Positions 49,253 to 57,831 of a stretch of 64,000 nt of DNA are shown piece after piece (position 1 is the first letter of the stretch; each line of letters begins with the position of its first letter). The position numbers were made by a program, and so were the translations under genes. The stretch comes from Cellulomonas sp. SLBN-39 (GTDB lineage: Bacteria; Actinomycetota; Actinomycetes; Actinomycetales; Cellulomonadaceae). Under the pieces are notes generated by a model. The model did no database searches. It worked only from the letters and a program-made list of their open reading frames with translations, and was not told the DNA's origin. The stretch is from contig NZ_VFOA01000001.1 in assembly GCF_006715865.1 (NCBI RefSeq), positions 1,426,001-1,490,000 on the forward strand, given 5' to 3'.

Positions 49253-51175
49253 TCAGCTACGGAGGGCCTCGCTGGGTTGGATGCGGCGCGCGCGGACGGA
49301 TGCGGCGACGCCGCCGATCATGCCGACGGCGACCCCGCCGAGCAGGGCGAGGGGGATGTGTCCGACGTCGAGAACGGGCGTCCAGCGGCGGGCGATCGTG
49401 ATGGCGAGGAGGGCGAGGACACCGATGGCCGCGCCCGCGGCGCCGCCGGTCGCTCCGACCAGCGCTGCCTCGGTCATCACGAGCGAGCTGACGTCGCGGG
49501 CGCGGGCGCCGATCGCTCGGCGCATGCCGAACTCGCGCGAGCGTTCGAGCACCGACATGGTCATGGTGCTGGTCAGGGACACGACTGCGGCGAGGATCGC
49601 GACACCCGTCAGGACGAGCAGGATGGTGCGGACGTCGCTCTCGACCTCGCCGCGCAGGGTCGCGGGGTCGGGCGGGACGGTGAGGACGAACGAGTCCGGG
49701 GCCTGGGGGCGAAGCACGAGCGGCGCCTGCTGGGCGACCTGGCGGGCGGCGCCGGTGGCCGTCACGAGGTAGACGTCCTGGGTGCCGGCGCGGCGGATGC
49801 CGGTGGCGACGTCGGCGGTGGTGATCACCGACTGGGCGACGTTGGTGACGCGGATCCCCAGGTCGACGATGCCGCGCACGACGTACGAGCGACCGTCGAT
49901 GACGACGGCGGGCCGGGCGTCGAGGGGGCCGAGGTCGAGGGCGTCGGCCACGGTCTGCCCGAGGAGCACCTCGTCGTCGCGCAGCGCCGTCGGGGCCCCG
50001 CCCGCCCAGCGGACGTCGAGCTCGGCGGCCTGGGCGATGTCGGGCGTCGCCCCCATGAGGAACACGGAGATGCCGGTGGTCAGGCCGCCGGGCAGGGCGA
50101 CGTCGACGGAGTCGTGGTGCGTGAGCAGCGCGGCGTGGTCGACGCCGGGCAGGTCCTGGAGCGCGGCGAGCGCGTCGGGCGGTACGCCCTCGGCGGTGCC
50201 GTCCGTGACGACCGGCATGCCGGCCGCGGGGTCCGGAACCTCGAGGGTGAGGGTCACCGCGCGGTTGACCCGGGCGTCGAAACGCTCGGAGACCTGTGCC
50301 TGCGCCGATCCGGCGAGCCCGACGGTCGTCAGGGCGAGTGCGACGCCGACGGCGACCGACGAGGCGAGGGCCGCCGTGCGTCCCGGGCGGGAGGTGAGCG
50401 ACGCGAGTGCGTCGCGGGCGATCGAGAGCGGCGACAGACCACGCCGCGGGGCCTGGGTCGTGACCGGCTCGGGCGTCTTCCGGGGTGGGGTCGTCGGGGC
50501 GGCACCAGGCCCGGAGACGATGAGCCCGTCGCGGACCAGCACCCGCCGGGGGGCGCCGGCGGCGATCTCGGGGGAGTGCGTCACCAGCACGACCGTCGTC
50601 CCGGCCTGGTGCAGCTCGCGCAGGAGCCCCAGGATCGTCTGGCTGGTCTCGGTGTCGAGGTTGCCGGTGGGCTCGTCGGCGACGATGACACCCGATCCGA
50701 CGGAGAGCGCGCGCGCGATCGCCACCCGCTGGCGCTGCCCGCCGGACAGCTCGCTCGCCCGGCGGTGCGCGGTGCTCGCCAGTCCGACACGGTCGAGGGC
50801 TGCCAGGGCGCGCTCGCGCCGGACGTCGGCCGGCACGCCCGCGTAGTACATGCCGAGCTCGACGTTGTCGACGACCGTGCGGTGGTCCATCAGGTGGAAG
50901 CCCTGGAAGACGAACCCGAAGATCTCCCCGCGCAGCCGTGCCCGGTCGCGCTCGTCGAGGTCGGCGGTGTCCTGCCCGTCGATGAGGTAGCGCCCGCCGG
51001 TGGGCGCGTCGAGCAGGGCCAGCACGTTGAGCAGCGTCGACTTGCCGCTGCCGGAGGGGCCCTCGACGACCACGAAGTCCCCCGGCGAGATCGTCAGGTC
51101 GATCCCGCGCAGCGCGTGCACGGGCTCCGCGCCGGGGTAGGTCTTGGTGATGCCGAGGAGCGTGAAGGTCGTCAA
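49253..51175 (-). CDS. MacB-like ABC transporter, ATPase fused to permease
   Basis: The 640-residue protein has an N-terminal ATPase (Walker A GPSGSGKST, signature LSGGQRQRVAIAR, Walker B VIVADEPTGNLD, His in VLVTHSPE), a linker (about 215-250), and a MacB-type permease with one transmembrane segment, a large extracytoplasmic domain and three C-terminal segments (ILLVLTGVAILAAVVSLTSTMTM, SLVMTEAALVGATGGAAGAAIGV, LALLGGVAVGMIGGVAASVRARRIQPSEALRS). Actinobacterial versions are usually split, so the fusion is notable. The TTG start overlaps the adaptor stop as TTGA. It likely works with the adaptor and lipoprotein in exporting or sensing envelope-active peptides. Confidence 0.9.
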   Translation of the reverse strand: MTTFTLLGITKTYPGAEPVHALRGIDLTISPGDFVVVEGPSGSGKSTLLNVLALLDAPTGGRYLIDGQDTADLDERDRARLRGEIFGFVFQGFHLMDHRTVVDNVELGMYYAGVPADVRRERALAALDRVGLASTAHRRASELSGGQRQRVAIARALSVGSGVIVADEPTGNLDTETSQTILGLLRELHQAGTTVVLVTHSPEIAAGAPRRVLVRDGLIVSGPGAAPTTPPRKTPEPVTTQAPRRGLSPLSIARDALASLTSRPGRTAALASSVAVGVALALTTVGLAGSAQAQVSERFDARVNRAVTLTLEVPDPAAGMPVVTDGTAEGVPPDALAALQDLPGVDHAALLTHHDSVDVALPGGLTTGISVFLMGATPDIAQAAELDVRWAGGAPTALRDDEVLLGQTVADALDLGPLDARPAVVIDGRSYVVRGIVDLGIRVTNVAQSVITTADVATGIRRAGTQDVYLVTATGAARQVAQQAPLVLRPQAPDSFVLTVPPDPATLRGEVESDVRTILLVLTGVAILAAVVSLTSTMTMSVLERSREFGMRRAIGARARDVSSLVMTEAALVGATGGAAGAAIGVLALLAITIARRWTPVLDVGHIPLALLGGVAVGMIGGVAASVRARRIQPSEALRS

Positions 51176-52365
51176 CCGACCTTCACCTGGTCCCCTGCGG
51201 AGAGGGTGCCCGCGGTCACGGGCTCCACGGCGCTCGTGCCCCCGAGCCTGCCGGTCTCGCGGACCTCGACGTCGACGAACGTGCCGTCGTCCTCCTGGCG
51301 CAGGACGGTTGCCGTGCCGTCCGCGTGCAGGGTCACGGCGCGGGCCGGGACGCGCAGGGCCTCCTCGGCGACGGACGTGACGGTGATCGTGGTCAGCACG
51401 TTGGTGCCGAGCCACGCCGCGTCGATGGGCCCGGTGCTGAGGGTGATCTCGACCTCGGGCGCCTGGTCGGCGCCGGTCGGTGGTGCGGGGATCGGTCCGA
51501 GCGTGCCGTCGACGAGCGTGCCGTCGCCGCCCACGAGGGTCACGGCCATCCCTTCCGTGAGTACCGGCAGGACGGAGACGGCGACCTTGGCCTTGGCGAC
51601 GATCGCGCCTTCGCCGACGGTGAGCGTGGCGTTGTCCGCGGTCAGCACCGTGCCGAGCCCGGGTGTTGCGCTGACGACGCCGGGCAGGGATCCGACGACG
51701 ACGAGCTCGCTGCGCGGGACGACGACGAGCGTCTTCGGCGCCACGGGTGCGGCCGGTGCGGCCTCCCCCTCCGTGGCGGCCGCACTGTCCGTCTCGGTCG
51801 TCGCGGGGGGCGCATCGGCGGACGCCTCGCCCTCCCGCTCCAGCGGCTCGTACCCGGCGGCCCGGTAGAGCTCGCGCACGGCCCGCGCGGTCTGCGGCCC
51901 GAACGGCCCGATGCCCCCGGTGGAGAACCCCCGGCTGACCAGGAAGCGCTGCAGCTGCTCGACGTCGGGCCCGGTGTCGCCCTCGACCATGTCGCGGTAG
52001 TAGGGGAACGCACCTGTCGTCGCGATGACCGGGCGGCCGTTCACCTCGAGGGCCGACGCTCCTGCCGTGAGCTCGGACCCGGGCGGGACGCTGACCTCGG
52101 TGACCACGCTCTGCGGGTCGGCGCCCAGCGTGATGCCGACGGTCGTCGCTGACGCGCGCACGACGTCCGACCGTGCGGTGATCTGCTCGGACAGCTCCCC
52201 GAGCGTCACCGCGGCGAGGACGTCGCCCGGCGGCGGCGGGGCCGCGTTCGCGGCCACCTGCGCGGGCGACTGCAGCGTGGTCGCCGCCCACCACCCGCCG
52301 CCGAGCGCGCCGACGACCACGACCGCGACCACGAGCGCGGTCGTCCCGCGTCGACGTGCCCTCAT
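51172..52365 (-). CDS. HlyD/MacA-like efflux adaptor with peptidoglycan-binding domain
   Basis: The 397-residue protein has an N-terminal membrane anchor (about 9-28), beta-barrel and lipoyl-like parts, and a peptidoglycan-binding domain (YRDMVEGDTGPDVEQLQRFLVSRGFSTGGIGPFGPQTARAVRELYRAAG, about 122-170) inserted where Gram-negative adaptors have the hairpin. Such adaptors link MacB-type pumps to the cell wall in Gram-positives. ATG overlaps the lipoprotein stop (ATGA) and its stop overlaps the transporter start, so the three genes are one coupled unit. Confidence 0.88.
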   Translation of the reverse strand: MRARRRGTTALVVAVVVVGALGGGWWAATTLQSPAQVAANAAPPPPGDVLAAVTLGELSEQITARSDVVRASATTVGITLGADPQSVVTEVSVPPGSELTAGASALEVNGRPVIATTGAFPYYRDMVEGDTGPDVEQLQRFLVSRGFSTGGIGPFGPQTARAVRELYRAAGYEPLEREGEASADAPPATTETDSAAATEGEAAPAAPVAPKTLVVVPRSELVVVGSLPGVVSATPGLGTVLTADNATLTVGEGAIVAKAKVAVSVLPVLTEGMAVTLVGGDGTLVDGTLGPIPAPPTGADQAPEVEITLSTGPIDAAWLGTNVLTTITVTSVAEEALRVPARAVTLHADGTATVLRQEDDGTFVDVEVRETGRLGGTSAVEPVTAGTLSAGDQVKVG

Positions 52366-53282
52366 CCCAGACCGGCCTCGCGCATGACCTCGTCGACCCG
52401 GGCGAGGTAAGCCGTCTTCTCTTCCAGCAACCTGGCGAGCGCGTCCTCGTTGTCCTCGACGATGCTCACCTGCCGGCTCCACTCGGCCTCGTAGAGAGCG
52501 TCGGCGTAACCGGAGCTCTCCTGGCACTCGGCGTCGAACGTGGCGATCCGGATCTCCTCAGCCTGCTGCTCCGGCGTCTGGGACTCCTCCATGCCGTCGG
52601 TGACCCATCCGAACGTCGCGGCCATGGCGTCGGTGGGCATCCCGCCGTCGTCGCTGTTGGGGCTGGAGGGGAGGTCGCTGAACCCGAGCGGCTGCATGCA
52701 CCGGACCCACTCCTGCGCAGCCGCCACGACCTCCGGCGCACTCTTGGCGCCCGTCCATGCGGACATCCCTATGCTTGCTACGGTGCTGTCGATCCTGGCC
52801 CAGTCCTCGGGCAGCACCTCGCGCGCCTGCGCCGTGCAGGCACTGAACTGCTCGTGCTGCTCGGGCGACCAGGTCATCGCGTCGGCCTGCGCCGCTCGGA
52901 TCTTGTCGACGTCCGGATCGGGCGCGCTCCCGTACCCCCACTGCGCAGCGGTCTCGGTGTTGAAGAGGCTGCGCTCGCTCGCACTCATGGTCGGGGAGCT
53001 CCGCGTGACGTCGACGTCGGGCCTGTCGTAGGCGAATCCGTTCTCACGCATGCACGGCTCGACCAGCACGTGAGTGACGTAGCCGTACTTTCCCGGGATC
53101 GTGTAGGTGTCGAGAGGCATGGACCACTGCATCCGGTTCTTCTCGACCCCGGTGCCCGCAGTCGCGGCGCTGCTGCCGGTCTCCGAGCTGTCTACGGGCC
53201 CGTCGGTGACCGTGCAGCCAGACAGGGTCGCAGCAAAGATGACCGCACCGGTCACGGCTCGGACCGACACTAATGATCTCAT
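52362..53282 (-). CDS. Putative lipoprotein of the MacB-type efflux operon
   Basis: The 306-residue protein has a signal peptide with lipobox LSGC (Cys23) and an extracytoplasmic domain rich in Met, Trp and Glu, with VLVEPCMRENGFAYDRPDVDV and EWVRCMQPLGFSDLPSSP that resemble two halves of an internal repeat (xCMxxxGF), and a helical acidic end. No family is named. AGGAG precedes the ATG at seven bases. It may be a substrate-binding or sensing part of the transporter. Confidence 0.75.
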   Translation of the reverse strand: MRSLVSVRAVTGAVIFAATLSGCTVTDGPVDSSETGSSAATAGTGVEKNRMQWSMPLDTYTIPGKYGYVTHVLVEPCMRENGFAYDRPDVDVTRSSPTMSASERSLFNTETAAQWGYGSAPDPDVDKIRAAQADAMTWSPEQHEQFSACTAQAREVLPEDWARIDSTVASIGMSAWTGAKSAPEVVAAAQEWVRCMQPLGFSDLPSSPNSDDGGMPTDAMAATFGWVTDGMEESQTPEQQAEEIRIATFDAECQESSGYADALYEAEWSRQVSIVEDNEDALARLLEEKTAYLARVDEVMREAGLG

Positions 53283-53324
53283 TCACCATCTCCTGGTGGA
53301 AATTTTCAGCGTTTCGGCCGGTGA

Positions 53325-53843
53325 CTACTCGCAGTCGGTGTCGAACGATGCGAACCTGGCCGACGAGATCTTGTCGTTGAAATTCGCCGGAGCGTTCCCC
53401 GACGAGTCGCCCAGGTTCCCGTCGCCCGATCCATAAGGAAGCGGGAAGAAGAGGCCGCGGTACCGCGCATCTACGTAGTAGTAGGCCGGGTCATGCTGTC
53501 CCTTGTTGGAGACCGAGCTTGCACGGTCGTTGGCGGCCGAGCTCGTACCTGACCAGGTGGCGGTCTCGAGATCGCGGTAGCACTGATAGAACCTGACCAG
53601 CCGGTTCTCGACCGAGTCGGTGCGGTAGCCGGTGTCGCCCCAGAAGCACGAGTATCCCGACGGGCAGTCTGCCGTTGCTGCTGATGCTGGCGTTGCGAGA
53701 CCCGTGGTGCCCAGTACGAGAATTGCCGCCGTCATGCCCGAGGCGAGCGTTCGGCGCAGGGTGCGACCAGTGTGACTTGCGGGGAAGCTCATCGTTTTTC
53801 CCGTCATCTCGAGCGTCACGCTCATTCGTGAGCGGGTCAACAT
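53325..53843 (-). CDS. Secreted peptidase-inhibitor I36-like (crystallin-fold) protein
   Basis: The protein has a signal peptide (TLRRTLASGMTAAILVLGTTGLATPASA, cut after ASA) and a mature part of about 115 residues with four Cys: CPSGYSCFWGDTGYRTDSVENRLVRFYQCY, NDRASSVSNKGQ and NDKISSARFASFDTDCE, the pattern of I36 inhibitors and related beta/gamma-crystallin proteins of actinobacteria. Several in-frame ATGs are possible; the longest frame is given and the true start may be nearer the signal peptide. Only 42 bases separate it from the lipoprotein/efflux operon on the same strand. Confidence 0.75.
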   Translation of the reverse strand: MLTRSRMSVTLEMTGKTMSFPASHTGRTLRRTLASGMTAAILVLGTTGLATPASAATADCPSGYSCFWGDTGYRTDSVENRLVRFYQCYRDLETATWSGTSSAANDRASSVSNKGQHDPAYYYVDARYRGLFFPLPYGSGDGNLGDSSGNAPANFNDKISSARFASFDTDCE

Positions 53844-53929
53844 CGTGTCTCACCAAGGCACCTCCCGGGGGGGGTTGAAGTGTGATGTGGGTCACCTCCA
53901 GAGGCCATTCCCGCGGGTGTGATGCAGGG

Positions 53930-54330
53930 CCTGTTCACCTGACGACGTTCTGCCGCCTGGACGGGCCCGGCCTGCTCGTGCTCGCCCAGGACCTGCGCTC
54001 GGATCGGGCGGTGTCTGCTGGCCAGGTTGTCGATGACCCGGCCGGGCTCGACCGGTGGTGCCGACAGTGCAGTTGCGAGGGCCGCGCGCGCGACAACGCG
54101 ACGCGGCCACTGGTGCACGAGCGTTGGGCTGGCGGCCTACGACGTCCAAGGTCACGATCCGCCGCTACCAGTGCTTGCTCGCCGTCGCGTCAGGCGTCAA
54201 GACGCCTCTCGTGCCGCAGGGCCGCGCGCCAAGCTGTCCCGAACCCGCCGCGGTGGACACTGGTCGGGTTCGTCTCTCGGCATCTGACGGTCGCCCGCTT
54301 CGCCCAGGCACTTGCCGTCTGGGACCGCCA
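53930..54330 (+). mobile_element. Decayed ISL3-family transposase, 5' remnant with frameshifts
   Basis: Pieces of an ISL3-type transposase appear in order in three frames: HLTTFCRLDGPGLLVLAQDLRSDRAV and RWCRQCSCEGRARDNATRPLVHE (zinc-finger part), then ALGWRPTTSKVTIRRYQC, then GPRAKLSR, then FVSRHLTVARFAQALAV. At least three frameshifts separate them and the catalytic C-terminal part is missing. No inverted repeats were identified. Identification rests on recall of the conserved N-terminus of these transposases. The interval from 53844 to this element shows nothing else. Confidence 0.65.
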
Positions 54331-54445
54331 GCGACAGCAGGTCCGCTGCGGGTTCGTCGACGCCGTACCGCGGTCCGACGACGTCCACCTCGACGCTGGT
54401 GATGTCCGCCTGCACGACCTGGATCTCCACAGCGACACCCTGCCC
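54330..54445 (-). pseudogene. Macro domain gene fragment with internal deletion
   Basis: From GTG 54430 the frame reads VEIQVVQADITSVEVDVV and then jumps to GPRYGVDEPAADLL, matching the start and a middle stretch of the intact macrodomain gene at 48.6-49.1 kb. Comparing the shared anchor sequences, the copy lacks 180 bp (60 codons, in frame), including the ADP-ribose-binding loop. Homology then stops at the transposase remnant. It is not functional. Confidence 0.75.
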
Positions 54446-54489
54446 GTCGAGGAGCGGTCCCGTCCGCCTGAGGGTGACGGGCGGGTCGG

Positions 54490-54747
54490 TCAGGCGGGAG
54501 TGTCGAGGGTGAGGTCGACCTCGACCTCGTCGCCCGCGGCGATCCCGGACTCCTTGCGACGGTCGCTGCTCAGGGGCAGGAGGCGGCGGCCGTCACGGGT
54601 GCCGACGGTGGTGCGGTAGGTGAAGGAGCCGATGGTGACGACGACCTTGGGTCGACCGCCACCACCGAGGGCCTGCATGACCTCCTCGGGCACGGGGATG
54701 CCCGTGGTGGTACCGCCGGTGGCCAGCACGGTCGTGCGGTAGATCAT
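54490..54747 (-). CDS. DUF1905 domain protein
   Basis: The 85-residue protein has the DUF1905 pattern: TTGIPVPEEVMQALGGGGRPKVVVTIGSFTYRTTVG, then RRLLPLSSDRRKESGIAAGDEVEVDLTLD. The family is small, beta-rich, of unknown function, often linked to YdeI/OmpD-associated proteins. GGGAGGA lies three bases before the ATG. Confidence 0.88.
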   Translation of the reverse strand: MIYRTTVLATGGTTTGIPVPEEVMQALGGGGRPKVVVTIGSFTYRTTVGTRDGRRLLPLSSDRRKESGIAAGDEVEVDLTLDTPA

Positions 54748-54851
54748 GGGTCCTCCCGGTCCGTGACTGGTGCGATCGTCGCACCGTGGCGGTCCCCTTG
54801 TCTCGTCCTGGCGGGCCGCGAGGACGCCGTCGGGTGCTGGCCCCGCCGGGA

Positions 54852-55460
54852 TCACCCGCCGGGGCAGTCCCCGCTGGTGCCGAAGCAGACGCCCGGCTCC
54901 TCGATCGGCATCGGGACGTCGTCCGTCAGCGTCGGGATCCCCTCGACCAGCCGGTCGGCCTCTCGCTCCCCGCGGACCGGCACGACGTCGTCGGGGCACC
55001 CGACCTGCTGGGTCGTCACGGTCCCGCGTGCTCCGACGTCGCCGTCGGCGTCACCCGCGGTGGCGGTGACCTCCAGGCATGCGCCGAGGACCTCGTCGCC
55101 GTAGGAGCCGTCGGCGTCGACCTCCTCCATCGCGATCGGCGCGACGAGGTGGATCGTCCCGTCGTCGTCGGCCCAGACGTCGTGCGGCTCGACGCCGATC
55201 TCGGCCCGGAGGTCCTGGACGACCGTCGCGACGGAACCCTGGGGGTCGCGCGACCGGACCGTCAGCATGCTCCGCTGGACGCCGTGCACGACGGCGAGGA
55301 GCTGCAACCCGCCCTGGTCCTCCACGCTGCCGGCGGCCTGGCCGCCGCTGCTGGCGCCCTGCGCCGACGTGCCGGGCTCCTGCTCCGCGCAGCCGGCGAC
55401 CAGGCCGCCGGTCAGCACGAGCCCGAACATCAGCGTGACGGGCACCGTCGTCCGTGCCAC
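54852..55460 (-). CDS. Putative lipoprotein, function unknown
   Basis: The 202-residue protein has a signal peptide with lipobox LVAGC (about residue 22), a Gly/Ser/Gln-rich stretch and a globular part (LQLLAVVHGVQRSMLTVRSRDPQGSVATVVQDLRAEI, DDDGTIHLVAPIAME) with three further Cys near the C-terminus. No family recognised. GTG 55460 gives a proper signal peptide and has GGGGGGA upstream; the longer frame upstream is not credible. Confidence 0.65.
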   Translation of the reverse strand: MARTTVPVTLMFGLVLTGGLVAGCAEQEPGTSAQGASSGGQAAGSVEDQGGLQLLAVVHGVQRSMLTVRSRDPQGSVATVVQDLRAEIGVEPHDVWADDDGTIHLVAPIAMEEVDADGSYGDEVLGACLEVTATAGDADGDVGARGTVTTQQVGCPDDVVPVRGEREADRLVEGIPTLTDDVPMPIEEPGVCFGTSGDCPGG

Positions 55461-55575
55461 AGGTCCCCCCTGGTCGCCACGGCGCTCGCGGGTGCGAAGC
55501 CCTGTGGTCGGGCGACCGTACCGCGGACCCGCCGACCGGGGAGGCCGTTCGGCCCCAGGGCCGCACGCCACGTGG

Positions 55576-55977
55576 TCAGATCGTCGCGGTGCCGTACTCC
55601 GCGTCCGTCACGTGCTCGAGCCAGGTGACGACCTGCCCGTCGGCGTCGGCCTGGTGCAGGGCGACGTGCCCCATGAAGCGGTCGGGGGCGGCGCCGTGCC
55701 AGTGCTCCTCGCCGGGCTCGACGACCACGACGTCGCCGGGGCGGATCTCGACGGGCCCGGCCCCGCGGCGGGCGACGAGACCCACGCCGTCGGTCACGTA
55801 GAGGGTCTGCCCGAGCGGGTGGGAGTGCCAGGCGGTGCGGGCGCCGGGGGAGAAGCGCACGTGCGCGCAGCCGACGGCGGTCTGCTCGTCGGGGGTGCGG
55901 ACCGTGTCGACGAGCACGTCGCCGGTGAACCAGTCGGCGGGGCCGCGGGCGGTCTGCCCGTCACGGGTGATCTTCAC
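55576..55977 (-). CDS. Cupin domain protein
   Basis: The 133-residue protein is a single cupin barrel with FSPGARTAWHSHPLGQTLYVTDGVG (metal-binding His, His, Gln/Glu region) and IRPGDVVVVEPGEEHWHGAAPDRFMGHVAL (second motif with His). Similar proteins include mandelonitrile lyase- and carboxymuconolactone-related cupins. It follows the alcohol dehydrogenase gene by 25 bases on the same strand, in a group also holding a cyclophilin-like protein and an XRE regulator. GTG start with GAGGAG. Confidence 0.9.
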   Translation of the reverse strand: MKITRDGQTARGPADWFTGDVLVDTVRTPDEQTAVGCAHVRFSPGARTAWHSHPLGQTLYVTDGVGLVARRGAGPVEIRPGDVVVVEPGEEHWHGAAPDRFMGHVALHQADADGQVVTWLEHVTDAEYGTATI

Positions 55978-56002
55978 GGGGTCTCCTCGGGTGTCGGTCG
56001 GG

Positions 56003-57019
56003 TCAGGGCTGCAGCAGGACCTTGATCGCGCGGCGCTCGTCCATGGCCCGGTACGCCTCGGCGGCGTCGGCGAGGGGGAGCGTGAGGTCGAAGACCTTGC
56101 CGGGGTCGATCTGCCGGGTCCAGATGAGGTCGACGAGCTGGGGCAGGAACCGGCGGACGGGGGCGGGGCCGCCGTGCAGGTGGACGTGCGAGAAGAACAG
56201 CTCGTCGCCGGGCAGCGCGACGTCGTGCGCGACGCCCACGTAGCCGACGTGCCCGCCGGGGCGGGTCGCGCGGATCGCCTGCATCATCGACTCCTGCGTG
56301 CCGACGGCCTCGATGGTGCTGTGCGCGCCGAGCCCGCCGGTGAGCTCCTTGATCCGCGCGACGCCCTCGTCGCCGCGCTCGGCGACGACGTCGGTCGCGC
56401 CGAAGTCGCGGGCCAGGGCCTGCCGGTCGGCGTGCCGGCTCATCGCGATGATCCGCTCGGCGCCCAGCTGCCGGGCCGCCAGCACGCCGAGGAGGCCCAC
56501 GGCGCCGTCGCCGACCACGGCGACGGTCTTGCCCGGTCCCGCCTCGGCGGCGACGGCGGCGAACCAGCCGGTGCCGAGCACGTCCGACGCGGCCAGCAGC
56601 GAGGGGATCAGGTCGGGGTCGGGTGTGCCGGGGGTGGCGACGAGCGTGCCGTCGGCCAGCGGCACGCGCATGAGCTCGGCCTGGGACCCGCCGACGAAGT
56701 CACGGTGCACGCACGACGTCTGGTACCCGGCGCGGCACGTCTCGCACGTGTTGTCGGACGCGAAGAACGAGCCGACGACGAAGTCGCCGACCTGCACGGT
56801 GCGCACGTCCGCGCCGATCTCCTCGACGACACCGACGTACTCGTGGCCCATCGGCCGGGGCTCGGCGAGCCGCTCGATCCCGCGGTAGGGCCACAGGTCC
56901 GACCCGCACACGCAGGCCGCGGCGAGGCGGATCACAGCGTCGGTGGGCTTCTGGATCGTCGGGCGGGGCAGCTCCTCGACGCGGACGTCGCCGGGGGCGT
57001 GCAGGACGGTGCCGAGCAT
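56003..57019 (-). CDS. Zinc-dependent alcohol dehydrogenase family protein
   Basis: The 338-residue medium-chain dehydrogenase has catalytic zinc ligands in ACVCGSDLWPYRG and GHEYVGVVEEIG, and a shortened structural-zinc loop with CETCRAGYQTSC, a Rossmann site VAVVGDGAVGLLGVLAA, and a typical C-terminus. NADP/NAD preference is not clear. CAGGAG precedes the ATG. Neighbours (cupin, cyclophilin-like lipoprotein, divergent XRE regulator) form a set often found together in actinobacteria, probably for redox detoxification. Confidence 0.93.
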   Translation of the reverse strand: MLGTVLHAPGDVRVEELPRPTIQKPTDAVIRLAAACVCGSDLWPYRGIERLAEPRPMGHEYVGVVEEIGADVRTVQVGDFVVGSFFASDNTCETCRAGYQTSCVHRDFVGGSQAELMRVPLADGTLVATPGTPDPDLIPSLLAASDVLGTGWFAAVAAEAGPGKTVAVVGDGAVGLLGVLAARQLGAERIIAMSRHADRQALARDFGATDVVAERGDEGVARIKELTGGLGAHSTIEAVGTQESMMQAIRATRPGGHVGYVGVAHDVALPGDELFFSHVHLHGGPAPVRRFLPQLVDLIWTRQIDPGKVFDLTLPLADAAEAYRAMDERRAIKVLLQP

Positions 57020-57086
57020 GGGTTCTCCTGGTGTCGTCCCGCGGGCCCGGGGGCGGGCGCGCGGCGGGGTGGGGTGGTGGCGCCCG

Positions 57087-57647
57087 TCAGGGGGCGCGGT
57101 CGATCGTGACGGGGGTGCCGTCGGGCAGGTCGACGAGCGCGTCGACGCTGCCGTCGACCTGCCCGAGGACGGCGATGCCGGGGTAGTACCCGACGTCGGC
57201 GTAGTAGAGGACGACCCCGTCGGACGGCGCGTAGTAGCCGATGGTGCCGACGTCGGGGTCCGCGCCCTCGGGCATCTGCTCCATGGTCAGCGGCCGGGGC
57301 GGGCTGCCGATCTTCTCCTGCCCGCCGAAGTCGTCCATGGTGATCGTCACGGGGAGCTGGTCGAGCAGGGAGCGGGCGGCGGGGTTGTCGTCCAGGTGCG
57401 CGTCCAGCCGCAGGCCCTCGGCGACGATGACGATGCGGGTGCTGCCCACGGTGTCCTCCGGGGTCGTCGGGGTGGGGGCGGGCGGCGTGGCGGGCTGCGT
57501 CGCGGGCGCGCCGGTCGGGCCGTCGTCAGCCGTCGTCGGTGCCGTCGGCCCGGGCGCGCAGCCCGCGCCGGACACCAGGGCGGCGACCAGCACGGCCGCC
57601 GCCCGGACGGGTCGGCTCCTGCGGGTCGGGCTCTGCGCGTCGTGCAC
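57087..57647 (-). CDS. Secreted cyclophilin-like domain lipoprotein
   Basis: The 186-residue protein has a signal peptide with lipobox SGAGC (Cys near 28), a Thr/Pro linker (about 30-65) and a cyclophilin-like beta-barrel (TRIVIVAEGLRLDAHLDDNPAARSLLDQLPVTITMDDFGGQEKIG, DVGTIGYYAPSDGVVLYYADVGYYPGIAVLGQVDG) of the Cyclophil_like type. GTG 57647 is preceded by GAGGAG at five bases. It begins the leftward group with the dehydrogenase and cupin. Confidence 0.8.
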   Translation of the reverse strand: MHDAQSPTRRSRPVRAAAVLVAALVSGAGCAPGPTAPTTADDGPTGAPATQPATPPAPTPTTPEDTVGSTRIVIVAEGLRLDAHLDDNPAARSLLDQLPVTITMDDFGGQEKIGSPPRPLTMEQMPEGADPDVGTIGYYAPSDGVVLYYADVGYYPGIAVLGQVDGSVDALVDLPDGTPVTIDRAP

Positions 57648-57818
57648 GGCTGCTCCTCGCTGCGGTCGGGTCCCCTCGATCGTGCTGCCGCCGGCCCCGC
57701 TCCCGCCAGCCGGGTGCGGGGCCCTGTCGGACCCCCCTCTGCCGCGGCCCCGGCACCTGCGCCCGTCGGTCGCAGCGGGGGGTCTGGCGCACCCCTGTCT
57801 GCCCGGGCGTCGCGTGCC

Positions 57819-57824
57819 TACGCT
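57819..57824 (+). promoter_or_regulatory. -10 element TACGCT of a leaderless XRE regulator gene
   Basis: TACGCT fits TANNNT and is followed by seven bases and the ATG at 57832, the leaderless geometry. The upstream 57648-57818 stretch between divergent genes holds no other clear site. Confidence 0.5.
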
Positions 57825-57831
57825 CGAGGGC

